Positions 41,119 through 49,973 are shown, counted from the stretch's first letter. The stretch is 52,133 bases of DNA from Clostridiales bacterium Firm_10 (GCA_001603025.1 LVAP01000086.1:1-52133); one strand, 5' to 3'. Made by a program: numbers and translations. Notes: generated from the letters alone by a model not told the origin.

Positions 41119-42078
41119 CTACACCAATGTATCTTCGCCGAGTCTCTTCGCGATGAAGTTCGCAGAGACGAGCAGAATGATGGCGACGACGCTCTTGAAC
41201 ATGCCGGCGGCTGTGGCAACGCCGATGTCCATCTGCTGGGTGCCGTATTCAAGCACGAAGATGTCGATCGTCCTGGAATAGTTGGCCACCAGACCGTTGC
41301 CCAGCAGGTACTGGATTTCAAAGCCAGCCTCCATCAGGTGGCCGATGTTCATGATCAGCAGAATGATGAACGTCGAGCGGATGCCGGGGAGCGTGACGTG
41401 CAGGATGCGGTGGAACCGGCCCGCGCCGTCGATTGCCGCGGCCTCATACAGGCTCGGGTCGATACTCGTCATCGCTGAAATGTAGATGATCGTGCCCCAG
41501 CCGACTTCTTTCCACACATTGATGACGCCGACCAGCCACCAGAAGTATTTGCCCTCGCCCAGCCAGAACACGGGTGACTTGATGATTCCGGTGCTGGTGA
41601 GAAGCGCGTTGACGGGGCCGTTGGTCGCGAATATGTTCTGCGACATGGCCACAACGATGACCATGGACAGAAAGTGCGGAAGGTAGGTTACGGTCTGCAC
41701 CGTGCGCTTGAAGCCGCGGTTGCGCACCTCGTTGAGCAGAATGGCCAGCAGGATGGCTGAGACCGTGCCGAACACGAGGTTGATGACGCTCATGGCCAGC
41801 GTGTTGCGAACGGTGATGAAAAAGTCCGGCCGACTGAACAGCCACTTGAAATTCCCCAGGCCTATAAAGGGCGTGATGCCCTTGGCTACGAGCTTGCGGT
41901 TGCCATAATCCTTAAAGGCATTGATCCAGCCCCACATGGGCGCGTAGTTGAACAGCAGCACGTACAGCAGCATCGGCACCGACATTGCGGCCAGTTGCCA
42001 CTGTTTACATAGCGTGCCGAAAAACCCGCCCTTGCGCGGTCGCGTTTTCCTGCCGGATTTGCTTGCGAGATCTGTCAT
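41119..42078 (-). CDS. Oligosaccharide ABC transporter permease (LplB type)
   Basis: A 319-residue permease of the LplB type. A basic N-terminus precedes six predicted spans. The EAA loop reads SLYEAAAIDGAGRFHRILHVT. It has the long cytoplasmic N-terminus usual for LplB proteins. The gene is separated from the binding-protein gene by about 130 nt that hold two stem-loops. With the partner permease it forms the channel for a complex saccharide such as a muropeptide sugar or plant oligosaccharide. Confidence 0.93.
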   Translation of the reverse strand: MTDLASKSGRKTRPRKGGFFGTLCKQWQLAAMSVPMLLYVLLFNYAPMWGWINAFKDYGNRKLVAKGITPFIGLGNFKWLFSRPDFFITVRNTLAMSVINLVFGTVSAILLAILLNEVRNRGFKRTVQTVTYLPHFLSMVIVVAMSQNIFATNGPVNALLTSTGIIKSPVFWLGEGKYFWWLVGVINVWKEVGWGTIIYISAMTSIDPSLYEAAAIDGAGRFHRILHVTLPGIRSTFIILLIMNIGHLMEAGFEIQYLLGNGLVANYSRTIDIFVLEYGTQQMDIGVATAAGMFKSVVAIILLVSANFIAKRLGEDTLV

Positions 42079-42113
42079 GCCCTCTTTGCCCCCTCGAGTG
42101 ATATTCTATCGCC

Positions 42114-42197
42114 TGGTTTTTCAAATACTGGTTCCCCGGACATCGCCCGGGAAACCAGTATTTGAAAAACCAAGGGGGAGAGAAGATACTCTCCCCC
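42114..42197 (-). promoter_or_regulatory. Tandem intercistronic hairpins between the binding-protein and permease genes
   Basis: A 26-bp inverted repeat with one mismatch (42114-42139 with 42147-42172) lies next to a 9-bp stem, GGGGGAGAG (42174-42182) with CTCTCCCCC (42189-42197). On the minus strand the small stem comes first and is followed by TTGGTTTTTC, so it looks like an attenuating terminator, then the long stem. It probably keeps binding-protein mRNA in excess. Confidence 0.8.
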
Positions 42198-42211
42198 AAG
42201 AATCAGCTTGA

Positions 42212-43900
42212 TTATTCGCCATAGTAGGCGGCAACCAGCTTCAGAACCTCTTCATGCATGAAGTTGCTGTAGACTTCGCAGGAAGGATTGATGTCCTCGA
42301 CGAACTTGTCCCACTTGGCGTCGAACTCAGCCGGATCGGCCATGATGACAGCGGGCAGCTCGGTGTCCTGGATGTTCAGGAAGTCGTTGTAATCCTTCTG
42401 GATGGGAGCCTTGTCGATCTGCCAGGCTTCGCCATAGGGCGCCAGCTCGATGGGCGGGTTCACGAAGTCCGCGAACTTGCTGTAGCCGTAAGCCGCCAGG
42501 AATTCCTTGTCGTAGTCGTTCATCAGACCGAACACGATCTCATCCTGGTTGCCAACCTCCCAGCAGTTGCCGGCCAGGTCGCCCTCGAGGATCCAGCCCT
42601 GACGCTTCGGGCTGCTCTCGAAGAACGCACGGGCCTTGTTGTGGCGCTGCCACTCGACATCCTGGGTGTTGGCGTACTGCTCGGCGGTCATCGTCAGGCG
42701 GCCATCAACGATGGAGTAATCCTCGCCCTCGACGCCCCAGTTGAACAGCAGCTGCCAGTCTTCATCCAGCATTCTCTCCCACATGGCCACGATGCGCTCG
42801 GGGCACTCGCAGCTCACGCTGATGCCGAAGCCGCGATCCAGGTTCGGCAGGGAGCCGTTCAGATAATGCTCTTCGATGGTCCAGCCCTCAGGCAGGAGAC
42901 CTTCAACATCGTCCTCGTCGTAGACGAGGCCCAGGGCCACATAGGTGTTCTCGTATTTCTGGTCGGACAGCAGCGCGTTGTTGGCATCGCCAAAGTCCCA
43001 GGCCTGGTCAAACATGCCCAGAACGATGCCGGAGGACAGCTGCGCGATGTACTGGTCATAGCTCATGACGAAGGTATCCGCGCTGATGATGCCCTTCTGG
43101 AACTCCTCGTTCAGCTTCTTGTAGTAGGGCTTGGCGTAGGCACGGTTGATGAAAGTTTCGGTGGGATAGTCGTCGCTGTTGATGTCGATCAGCACCTCAC
43201 CGTCGTTCGGACGGCCCATCAGATGCTGCACGGGGTTGATCAGGCAGAAGCGGCGCCAGTCCTCGCACAGGATGTCAAAGCCGATGTAGGGGGTGCCGTC
43301 GGCGTTGGTGGGATTGGCTTCGAGGAACTTCTCGATCAGGTCAAAGTACTCGTCCAGTGTGTGAATCTCGGGATAGCCGGCCCAGGCCAGAACCTGCTTC
43401 TGGATGAAGAAGGCGGGGCCGCCAACGGACAGGGCGATCTGCGGGCCATCCGGCAGGCCGTAGTTGGGGATGATGTACATGACATCTTCGCCGGTGTCCT
43501 CATCCTTGGTGATGATGCGGTTCTTCTGGGGCTCGATGTGGGCCCACAGGTTCGGGGTATCCTCGGGGTTGACGTAGTCCAGCAGGTTGATCAGCGCGCC
43601 GGCGTCGATCAGCATCTCAGCGCTGTTGCCGCCATCGAACAGGTCCGGCAGATCCTCAAGGTCCGACAGTTTGAGGCCAAGAGTTTCGTTCAGGTCGCCG
43701 GCCAGGAACTCGAACTCAAAGGTGACGCCGAATTCCTCTTCGATCTTCTTGTAGATCTTGTTGTCCTCGTAGGGCTGATCGCCGGGATCGCCGCGGAACA
43801 CGGTCAGCTTAATGGGCTCGAGATCACCGTCGGCCAGAGCCGCCGGCATCATAGCGAGTGCCATTGCAAGCACGAGCAGGATAGACAGCAGTTTCCTCAT
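42212..43900 (-). CDS. Extracellular solute-binding protein (family 1, LplA-like)
   Basis: A 562-residue sugar-type binding protein, large as usual for LplA partners. The signal peptide ends in PAALADGDLE. There is no lipobox cysteine, so anchoring must differ from standard lipoproteins. GGGAGG lies 8 nt before the ATG at 43900. The mature N-terminus has LTVFRGDPGDQPYEDNKIY and later LPDLFDGGNS, typical of the family. It lies downstream of the GH3 gene and upstream of the permeases. The ligand may be a disaccharide produced outside the cell. Confidence 0.92.
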   Translation of the reverse strand: MRKLLSILLVLAMALAMMPAALADGDLEPIKLTVFRGDPGDQPYEDNKIYKKIEEEFGVTFEFEFLAGDLNETLGLKLSDLEDLPDLFDGGNSAEMLIDAGALINLLDYVNPEDTPNLWAHIEPQKNRIITKDEDTGEDVMYIIPNYGLPDGPQIALSVGGPAFFIQKQVLAWAGYPEIHTLDEYFDLIEKFLEANPTNADGTPYIGFDILCEDWRRFCLINPVQHLMGRPNDGEVLIDINSDDYPTETFINRAYAKPYYKKLNEEFQKGIISADTFVMSYDQYIAQLSSGIVLGMFDQAWDFGDANNALLSDQKYENTYVALGLVYDEDDVEGLLPEGWTIEEHYLNGSLPNLDRGFGISVSCECPERIVAMWERMLDEDWQLLFNWGVEGEDYSIVDGRLTMTAEQYANTQDVEWQRHNKARAFFESSPKRQGWILEGDLAGNCWEVGNQDEIVFGLMNDYDKEFLAAYGYSKFADFVNPPIELAPYGEAWQIDKAPIQKDYNDFLNIQDTELPAVIMADPAEFDAKWDKFVEDINPSCEVYSNFMHEEVLKLVAAYYGE

Positions 43901-44090
43901 GATGTTTTCCTCCCTTGCATATTTACCCGAGCATCGGTTGCTCTGTACATTCATTAAACCACCGATCAGGCAATCGAGAAAGGGATGGTATGATCACCAG
44001 TTGTTCTATTCCTTCTCATTCTTTGTTTTTACGTGGTCTTCATCGTCAGAAATCATCACAAATGATAACTCCGCTGCCGGCTTCCCGAAT

Positions 44091-44117
44091 GCGCGCCGGG
44101 GTTCTTCCCCGGCGCGC
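44091..44117 (-). promoter_or_regulatory. GC-rich hairpin after the GH3 gene
   Basis: GCGCGCCGGGG (44091-44101) pairs perfectly with CCCCGGCGCGC (44107-44117), loop TTCTT. No U-run follows on the minus strand, so it is more likely an mRNA-stability or partial-termination element than a full terminator. Confidence 0.6.
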
Positions 44118-44126
44118 CGACCTCTG

Positions 44127-45851
44127 TTACAGCCTGGCTTCCCAGCGATCGCACCAAACCAGCTCGTCGTGCTGTCCCTTGAAAGGCGATTTGCCCGTTA
44201 GCTTTTCAACCAGGGCATGAATATACTCCTTCGTAGGCGCGTAGGCGTTGATGAAGGTCTTCATCATGGGCACGTCAATCAGGTGATTGGTGTAATTCAG
44301 GCTGACGCAAACCGTGGGCAGTTCGGTCACATACCACGGTACCTCCGGCGAGTGGCCCATGGAATAAACCAGGCGATTGTTGTTGGTCTGGGCATAGCCG
44401 CGCATGTGGATCACAGACAGGCAGAGATCGTAATTCCGCCTGATTTCCTCCATGGATTTCTTGGCCATCAGGCGGAAGCGGTTGGCCGGATTGGGGCCTT
44501 CCATCTCCAGCTCGTAGAAGTCCGGCTCGACCGTCACCTCGAAGCCCGCTTTGGTCAGTTCCTCCGCAATCAGCTTCTTGGCGGGATCGGTGCCATCCAT
44601 GCGGCTGGCCGGCGCGCTCTGAATGTAATAGAGCAGCACGCGCTTCTTTTCAGCCGGATTGATGGGCAACAGCTTCTGCGTATCCTTGACCAGCGTAATG
44701 CTCTCGTCGGCGGCGCGGGCGGCGGCCTCATGATGCGCCGGACAACCCACCACATCGAGCCCGGCCTTTTCCGGCAGAACCAGGTGATTGAGGCCCAGCT
44801 TTGCCTTGAGGCCCAGGATGCGGTGCAGCGCGTCGGAAAGGCGTTCCTGCGAGAGCGTGCCGTCGGCCAGCGCATCCTTCATATACTGAATGTCTTCCTC
44901 GGGATCGTTGAAGAACAGCACCATGTCGCATCCGGCGGCCACCACGCCCGGGACCACCTTGCGGCGCGGGGCGGATACAGTCAGGCCGGCCATGTGCGAG
45001 GCGTCCGTGAGGATCAGGCCATTGAAGCCCAGCCGGCCGCGCAGCAGGTCGTTGAGCAGCTCGGGCGCCAATGTGGCGGGCATGATGTCCTCGTCTGCAA
45101 TGCCGGGGCGCAGCTTCCGACTGTAAGCCCGCTGGCAGATGTGGCCGATCATGATGCTGTCCAGTCCGGCGTCAATCAGCTCTTTGTATACGCGGCCGAA
45201 GGTGGCGTCCCAGTCCTCTACGGACAGGTCGTTGCAGCCCATGATCAGGTGCTGGTCGCGTTCCTCGGAGCCGTCGCCCGGGAAGTGCTTGGCGGCGCAG
45301 GCCATGCCGGCCTTGTGCATTTCCTCCATGTAAGCTTTGCTGCAGGCGATGATTTTCTCCACATCGCTGCCGAAGGCGCGGGTGTTGACGATGGTATTCC
45401 GCCAGTTGGAAATCACGTCGCATATGGGGGCGAAGGTCCAGTTGCAGCCCACCGCGCTGGCCTCCCTGGCGCTCACGCGAGCCATGTCGCGCACGGTCTC
45501 CAGCGTGGTCGAAGCGCCGCAGGCAGCGCCCGTGGCCACCAGCGTACCTTCACGCACCGCGCCGTTGCCGCCCGCCTCACAATTGGCCGCGATGAGGGTC
45601 GGAATCTTGCTGTCGCGCAGGAAGGTAACGTTCTGTTCGAGCACCTCTCCGAGCGTGCCGCCCTGCCAGCGCACGCCGCCGATGTGATACTTCTCGATCA
45701 GGGTTTTCAGCGTGGCCGGATCCCGCCTGTTCGTCAGATTGATAAACAACTGGCCCACCTTTTCGTCCAGGGTCATCCCGGCGATGGCGTCTTCAACCCA
45801 GCGGATCTGTTCGTCATTCAGGAAAAACGGCTTTGCCTTCAGGTCAACCAT
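44127..45851 (-). CDS. Glycoside hydrolase family 3 (NagZ-like beta-N-acetylhexosaminidase candidate)
   Basis: A 574-residue GH3 enzyme. KHFPGDG (188-194) followed by D199-Q-H201 matches the NagZ Asp-His general acid/base dyad. The nucleophile is D283 in LILTDASHM. There is an additional C-terminal sandwich-like domain of about 220 residues. No signal peptide is seen, so it acts in the cytoplasm. GGGAGG lies 9 nt before the ATG. It leads the transporter operon, and the operon with anmK and hydrolases lies further downstream. It probably releases GlcNAc from muropeptide sugars; a beta-glucosidase role is an alternative. Confidence 0.88.
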   Translation of the reverse strand: MVDLKAKPFFLNDEQIRWVEDAIAGMTLDEKVGQLFINLTNRRDPATLKTLIEKYHIGGVRWQGGTLGEVLEQNVTFLRDSKIPTLIAANCEAGGNGAVREGTLVATGAACGASTTLETVRDMARVSAREASAVGCNWTFAPICDVISNWRNTIVNTRAFGSDVEKIIACSKAYMEEMHKAGMACAAKHFPGDGSEERDQHLIMGCNDLSVEDWDATFGRVYKELIDAGLDSIMIGHICQRAYSRKLRPGIADEDIMPATLAPELLNDLLRGRLGFNGLILTDASHMAGLTVSAPRRKVVPGVVAAGCDMVLFFNDPEEDIQYMKDALADGTLSQERLSDALHRILGLKAKLGLNHLVLPEKAGLDVVGCPAHHEAAARAADESITLVKDTQKLLPINPAEKKRVLLYYIQSAPASRMDGTDPAKKLIAEELTKAGFEVTVEPDFYELEMEGPNPANRFRLMAKKSMEEIRRNYDLCLSVIHMRGYAQTNNNRLVYSMGHSPEVPWYVTELPTVCVSLNYTNHLIDVPMMKTFINAYAPTKEYIHALVEKLTGKSPFKGQHDELVWCDRWEARL

Positions 45852-45900
45852 GTGTCTTCGCCTCCCGCATGTCGTGTTTTGTTTGTGTTATCCCAATTAC

Positions 45901-45929
45901 ATTATAACATGATTATCTGAAATCCGCAA
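45901..45929 (-). promoter_or_regulatory. Sigma-A promoter of the GH3-transporter operon
   Basis: On the minus strand TTGCGG (45929-45924), a 17-bp spacer and TATAAT (45906-45901), 50 nt before the ATG at 45851. Confidence 0.8.
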
Positions 45930-46037
45930 CAAATCGTTACATTCCTGTTTCATCCGCGCAATGGATTTTCAAATGGATTTTCCCACCGCGCTGTGATATA
46001 CTGGTCTTGCAACAAAATTAACAAAGGAAGCCTTGCC

Positions 46038-46178
46038 ATGGATGAAAACACAGCCGTAATGCCGCGGGATGAACGGATCGATTCCCCTGCCGGCAAGCCG
46101 AAACAGATCGCCAATATGGATTATTCCGATTACATGATCCTGCTGATGGAAAGCAGAATCATACAGCCATACCGCTGA
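46038..46178 (+). CDS. Small 46-residue protein upstream of the desulfhydrase gene
   Basis: An ATG at 46038 is preceded by AAAGGAAG at about 7-nt spacing and reads 46 residues (MDENTAVMPRDERIDSPAGK..., with acidic start and MDYSDYMILLME near the end) before a TGA. The next gene starts 18 nt later with its own AGGAGG, so the two are co-transcribed. A TATACT at 45997-46002 could be the -10, with only a poor -35. Whether it is a true small protein or a leader is open. I recognise no family. Confidence 0.5.
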   Translation: MDENTAVMPRDERIDSPAGKPKQIANMDYSDYMILLMESRIIQPYR

Positions 46179-46196
46179 AGCAGGAGGTATCGCTTC

Positions 46197-47258
46197 ATGA
46201 AAAACGCCATTCGCGAAGCACGAGCTCTGCTCGACCGGCTGCCCAGGGCCCGGCTGGGCTTCTTCCCGACTCCCCTGCATCGACTCGACCGGTTGTCCGC
46301 CCTGCTGGGCGTCAACCTCTACATCAAGCGGGACGATTTCACAGGCATGAACCTCTTCGGAGGCAACAAGGTGCGCAAGCTGGAATACCTGCTCGGCGCC
46401 ACGGCTGCTTCCGGCGTGAAATACGCCATCACCTACGGCGCCACCCAGTCCAACCATGCCATGGAGACCGCCGCGGCCTGCCGCAGGCTCGGCATTACTC
46501 CCGTCCTGTACCTCACCGCCGTAGTGCAGCCGGACGCTGCCAGCCTGCGCGCCAACCTGCTGCTGGACCGCGTGCTGGGGGCGGAAGTGCACATCGTTCC
46601 CATCGAGCCGGGCGAAACCGAAGCCGACGCCGAGGAACGCTCCTTCCGAATGGGCGCGGCGCGCGCAGAGGCGCTGAACGCCGCCGGCCAGCCCTGCGTC
46701 GATATCCCGATGGGCGGCGCGAGCGAGCTCGGCTCCGTGGGCTTCGCGGCGGCGATGGTTGAGCTGGCGGAACAGCTGCAAGAGCTCAACGGGCTGCGTT
46801 TTTCAAGGATTTACCATTCAACAGGCACGGGCGGCACCATGGCCGGCATGCACGCGGGTCGGGCGCTGCTCGGCATGGACACCGCGATCGTCTCCGTATC
46901 CGCCAGCCCGAAGGACAAACCCTCCTACCTGAAAAAAGTGTATGACCTGAGCGCTGCGGTGCTCGACCTGCTCGGCAGTGAACGCAGGCCGGATCCCGCC
47001 GCGATGCGCCTGAACCTGACCCAGTGGCACCCCGGCTACGAACAGCCCAATGAAGCCGCCACCGAGGCCATCCTGATGCTCGCGCGGGAGGAAGGGCTGT
47101 TTGTCGATCCGGTCTACACCGGCAAGGCGCTGGCGGGGCTGCTGGCCGACGTGCGCAGCGGCGAAATCGCGCAGGGCGACACGGTGCTGTTCTGGCATAC
47201 GGGCGGCGCCACCGCCCTGTTCGCCGAGCCTGAAATCCTGGGCGGCCTTTGCCGCTGA
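46197..47258 (+). CDS. D-cysteine desulfhydrase/ACC deaminase family PLP enzyme
   Basis: A 353-residue fold-type II PLP enzyme. LFGGNKVRKLEYLL holds the PLP lysine, YGATQSNHA the substrate loop, STGTGGTMAG the phosphate loop, and WHTGGATALF the C-terminal motif typical of D-cysteine desulfhydrase and ACC deaminase. D-Cys desulfhydrases give pyruvate, ammonia and sulfide. AGGAGG lies 9 nt upstream. Which of the two substrates is used cannot be decided from the motifs seen. A strong terminator follows. Confidence 0.9.
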   Translation: MKNAIREARALLDRLPRARLGFFPTPLHRLDRLSALLGVNLYIKRDDFTGMNLFGGNKVRKLEYLLGATAASGVKYAITYGATQSNHAMETAAACRRLGITPVLYLTAVVQPDAASLRANLLLDRVLGAEVHIVPIEPGETEADAEERSFRMGAARAEALNAAGQPCVDIPMGGASELGSVGFAAAMVELAEQLQELNGLRFSRIYHSTGTGGTMAGMHAGRALLGMDTAIVSVSASPKDKPSYLKKVYDLSAAVLDLLGSERRPDPAAMRLNLTQWHPGYEQPNEAATEAILMLAREEGLFVDPVYTGKALAGLLADVRSGEIAQGDTVLFWHTGGATALFAEPEILGGLCR

Positions 47259-47268
47259 CCCATATCGC

Positions 47269-47320
47269 AAGTGAGCGCCTTCCGTTCGTTGAATGGAAGG
47301 CGCTCACTTTGTGCTTTTTC
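47269..47320 (+). terminator. Rho-independent terminator of the desulfhydrase gene
   Basis: AAGTGAGCGCCTTCC (47269-47283) pairs perfectly with GGAAGGCGCTCACTT (47295-47309), an 11-nt loop, then TGTGCTTTTTC. Confidence 0.88.
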
Positions 47321-47328
47321 GGATGATC

Positions 47329-49110
47329 TCAGCCGTCGTTCCCATCCGGCCGGGAGAAAAGCGTCAGCGTGAAGCTGAACGTGCTCCCCCGCCCCAGCTG
47401 ACTGGTCACGTAAATCCGCTCGCCCATCGACTGCAGGATTTCCCGCGCGATGGACAACCCCAGCCCTGATCCGGAAGAACCTGTGCGCGACTTGTCTGCC
47501 TTGTAAAAGCGATCGAACACGTAGGGCAGGTCGGCTTCAGATATGCCGATACCCGTGTCCGATACGGACACCACGGCGTGGTCGCCTTCAGTGCGTACCT
47601 GCAGCGAGATTTCGCCGCCTTCCGGCGTGTACTTCATGGCGTTGTCCAGCAGGATCACCATCACCTGTTCGGCGCGGTCGGCGTTGGTAAGCACGTCCGG
47701 GCAGGCGGCGGGGTCGGTCAGCAGGCGGAAAGTCTGGCTCTTCTCCTTCGCCGCGACGGTGTATTTGTCCGCCAGGTCCTCGATGATCGTGCACAGGTGC
47801 ACCTGCCGGACTTCCAGCGACAGCTTGCCGCTCTGCAGGCGACTCAGCTCCATCAGGTCGTCAATCAGTCGGCTGAGGCGCAGCGTCTCCCGCATGAGGA
47901 TGTCGTAATAACGCATACGCGTCTCCTGGCTTTTGACCATGCCGTCGCGCAGGGGCTCGATCAGCCCGCGCATCGCGGTCAGCGGCGTGCGCAGCTCGTG
48001 GGATACGTTCGCGACATAATCGCGGCGCGTGCGTTCCAGGCGCTCGCTTTCCGTGATATCGGTAAACAGGCCCACTGCGCCCACGGTCTGCCCGTCCTCG
48101 CCCGTGACGGGATTGATGGTGGCGCGGATCAGGCGGTCGTTGGCGGCCAGATCATACACAGAAGGCACGCTGTCTGAAATCGCCCGGTCGAACGCCTGCC
48201 AGAGCATTTCGTCCGGCACAAGCGCCATGCGGTCGCTCGTCGACCTGTTGCCCGGATACAATTCCCGCATGGCCGGGTTGAAATAAGTGATCCGGCCTTC
48301 CGAATCGAGCGACACGAATCCCTCGCGCAGGCCATTGACCGACTGCTTCAGCCGGTTCCGCTCGATGGTAAGCTCGGAAATGTTGTGGGACAGCTCGCTG
48401 GAGAGGTGATTCAGCGAGGCGGCTAACTGGCCCACCTCGCCGCGCTGGCTGGCGTCGGCCTCGATGGAAAAATCGCCCGAAGCCATGCCAATGGCCGCGT
48501 CCCGCATCCGCCTGATCGGCTGCAGCATACGCCCAATGACGATATATACCAGCACCACAATCAGCGGCATGATAATCAGCAGGGCCAGCATGAGCGCGCT
48601 GTTCAGGCCGCTCACGGCGGCCAGCACCTCATAGAGCGGCACGATCATCAGCACCGCGCCTTCGATCGCGCCATCCCATCGGATCGGCGTGGCGACGCAC
48701 ACCATGTGCACAGTGGAAAAAAGCGGCATGCCGGTGTACGTCGACACTTCGTCGCCTGCCAGCGCGCGCTGAACGATGCCGTCCAGCGAGTCCATCATCT
48801 CCTCCGTGACGCCCTCGCTGGCGGCCAGCATTCCGCCGTCCGCGTCCAGCACGATAAGCGAGCCGCCCAGCACGGCGCTGTCTTTTTCCAAAAATTCCAG
48901 CAGCAGATCGACCGAGCCCGCGTCGCCCTGTCCGCGCCGCGCGATCAGGCGGCCCAGCGAGCGCGCCTTTGGCATCATTTCGTTCGCCTTGATGCTGGCG
49001 AAAATCACGCGGGAGGTCAGGGTGTAAATCGCCCCTGTCAGCAGCAGCGCCAGCGCCAGCGTCGTAACGACCACCAGGAATATTTTACGGAGCAGCAGGC
49101 TGTTCTTCAT
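47329..49110 (-). CDS. Sensor histidine kinase (PhoR/ResE type)
   Basis: A 593-residue membrane kinase. TM1 is about 9-32, an extracytoplasmic sensor domain covers about 35-168 and TM2 is about 171-194. HAMP follows (about 193-245), then a PAS domain (255-358). The HisKA box is VANVSHELRTPL with H371. The ATPase has NAMKYTPEGG, DTGIGIS, FYKADKSR and GSGLGLSI. It is the partner of the response regulator 5 nt upstream. The PhoR-like layout suggests sensing of phosphate, envelope or redox stress; the signal is unknown. Confidence 0.96.
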   Translation of the reverse strand: MKNSLLLRKIFLVVVTTLALALLLTGAIYTLTSRVIFASIKANEMMPKARSLGRLIARRGQGDAGSVDLLLEFLEKDSAVLGGSLIVLDADGGMLAASEGVTEEMMDSLDGIVQRALAGDEVSTYTGMPLFSTVHMVCVATPIRWDGAIEGAVLMIVPLYEVLAAVSGLNSALMLALLIIMPLIVVLVYIVIGRMLQPIRRMRDAAIGMASGDFSIEADASQRGEVGQLAASLNHLSSELSHNISELTIERNRLKQSVNGLREGFVSLDSEGRITYFNPAMRELYPGNRSTSDRMALVPDEMLWQAFDRAISDSVPSVYDLAANDRLIRATINPVTGEDGQTVGAVGLFTDITESERLERTRRDYVANVSHELRTPLTAMRGLIEPLRDGMVKSQETRMRYYDILMRETLRLSRLIDDLMELSRLQSGKLSLEVRQVHLCTIIEDLADKYTVAAKEKSQTFRLLTDPAACPDVLTNADRAEQVMVILLDNAMKYTPEGGEISLQVRTEGDHAVVSVSDTGIGISEADLPYVFDRFYKADKSRTGSSGSGLGLSIAREILQSMGERIYVTSQLGRGSTFSFTLTLFSRPDGNDG

Positions 49111-49115
49111 GCCCG

Positions 49116-49808
49116 TTATTCCTCGACATCAAACTTGTAGCCCACGCCGTACACCGTCTTGAGTGACCACGGCACGCCTTCCTGCGGCAGCTTCTGGCGG
49201 ATGCGCTTGATGTGGGTGTCCACTGTGCGCGTGTCGCCGAAAAAGTCGTATCCCCAAACGTGGGAAAGGATCTGTTCGCGGCTGAACACCTGCCCGGCAT
49301 GGGAGGCAAGCATGTGCAGGATCTCCACTTCCTTGGGCGTGCAGGGCACCACCTGATCGTTCACCTTCACCTGATAATTGCTCAGGTTGATTTCCAGCTG
49401 CGGGAAACGGATGATGCTGGCATCAGCAGGCGTTTTTTCGGAAAAGCGGCGCAGCACGGCCTTGATGCGCGCCAGCACCTCCCGCGGGCTGAAGGGCTTC
49501 ACGATGTAATCGTCCGCGCCCAGTTCAAGGCCGAGGATGCGGTCGATCTCCTCGCTCTTGGCTGTGAGCATGATGATCGGCATCGAGCTTGTGAGCCTGA
49601 TGGTACGGCATACGTCGATGCCGGACATGCGCGGCATCATCAGGTCCAGGATCATCAGGTCCGGCTGGCGCTCTTCAACAAGCCGGAGCGCTTCTTCCCC
49701 GTCGTAGGCGGAGATATGCTCATATTTCTCAGCGTCCAAATACAATCCGATGGACTCATGCACCACAGGATCGTCGTCGCAGATCAGTATCAGGGGACAA
49801 TGCGTCAT
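49116..49808 (-). CDS. OmpR/PhoB-family response regulator
   Basis: A 230-residue regulator. The receiver has the acidic pocket ICDDDP and the phosphoacceptor D55 in LMILDLMMP, with MLTAKSEE carrying the conserved Lys. The C-terminal winged-helix domain reads CTPKEVEILHMLASHAGQVF (as TPKEVEILHMLA) and ends YGVGYKF. GAGGTGA lies upstream of ATG 49808. It is transcribed first in the two-component operon. A strong promoter lies 32-60 nt before the ATG, and the divergent small helical protein gene may be a target. Confidence 0.96.
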   Translation of the reverse strand: MTHCPLILICDDDPVVHESIGLYLDAEKYEHISAYDGEEALRLVEERQPDLMILDLMMPRMSGIDVCRTIRLTSSMPIIMLTAKSEEIDRILGLELGADDYIVKPFSPREVLARIKAVLRRFSEKTPADASIIRFPQLEINLSNYQVKVNDQVVPCTPKEVEILHMLASHAGQVFSREQILSHVWGYDFFGDTRTVDTHIKRIRQKLPQEGVPWSLKTVYGVGYKFDVEE

Positions 49809-49839
49809 GAAACGTCACCTCTCATTATCTTTCGCTTCT

Positions 49840-49868
49840 ATTATAGCCCGGCGTTCTCCGATGCGCAA
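49840..49868 (-). promoter_or_regulatory. Sigma-A promoter of the two-component operon
   Basis: On the minus strand TTGCGC (49868-49863), a 17-bp spacer and TATAAT (49845-49840). Confidence 0.8.
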
Positions 49869-49973
49869 TGGGATTTTCCAATAAGCCATAATGTTTTCAT
49901 AATCCTTCCGGCGCATAGAACAAACGCACCCTGCAGATAATACGGGCACGACAAATCGTTAGGGAGGTTCAAC

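Noticed and set aside
44217-45920. A 567-residue open frame on the plus strand opposite the GH3 gene
   Set aside because: It is a His/Val/Gly-rich shadow of the GH3 codons, with no ribosome binding site or family motif; the minus-strand GH3 shows catalytic motifs.
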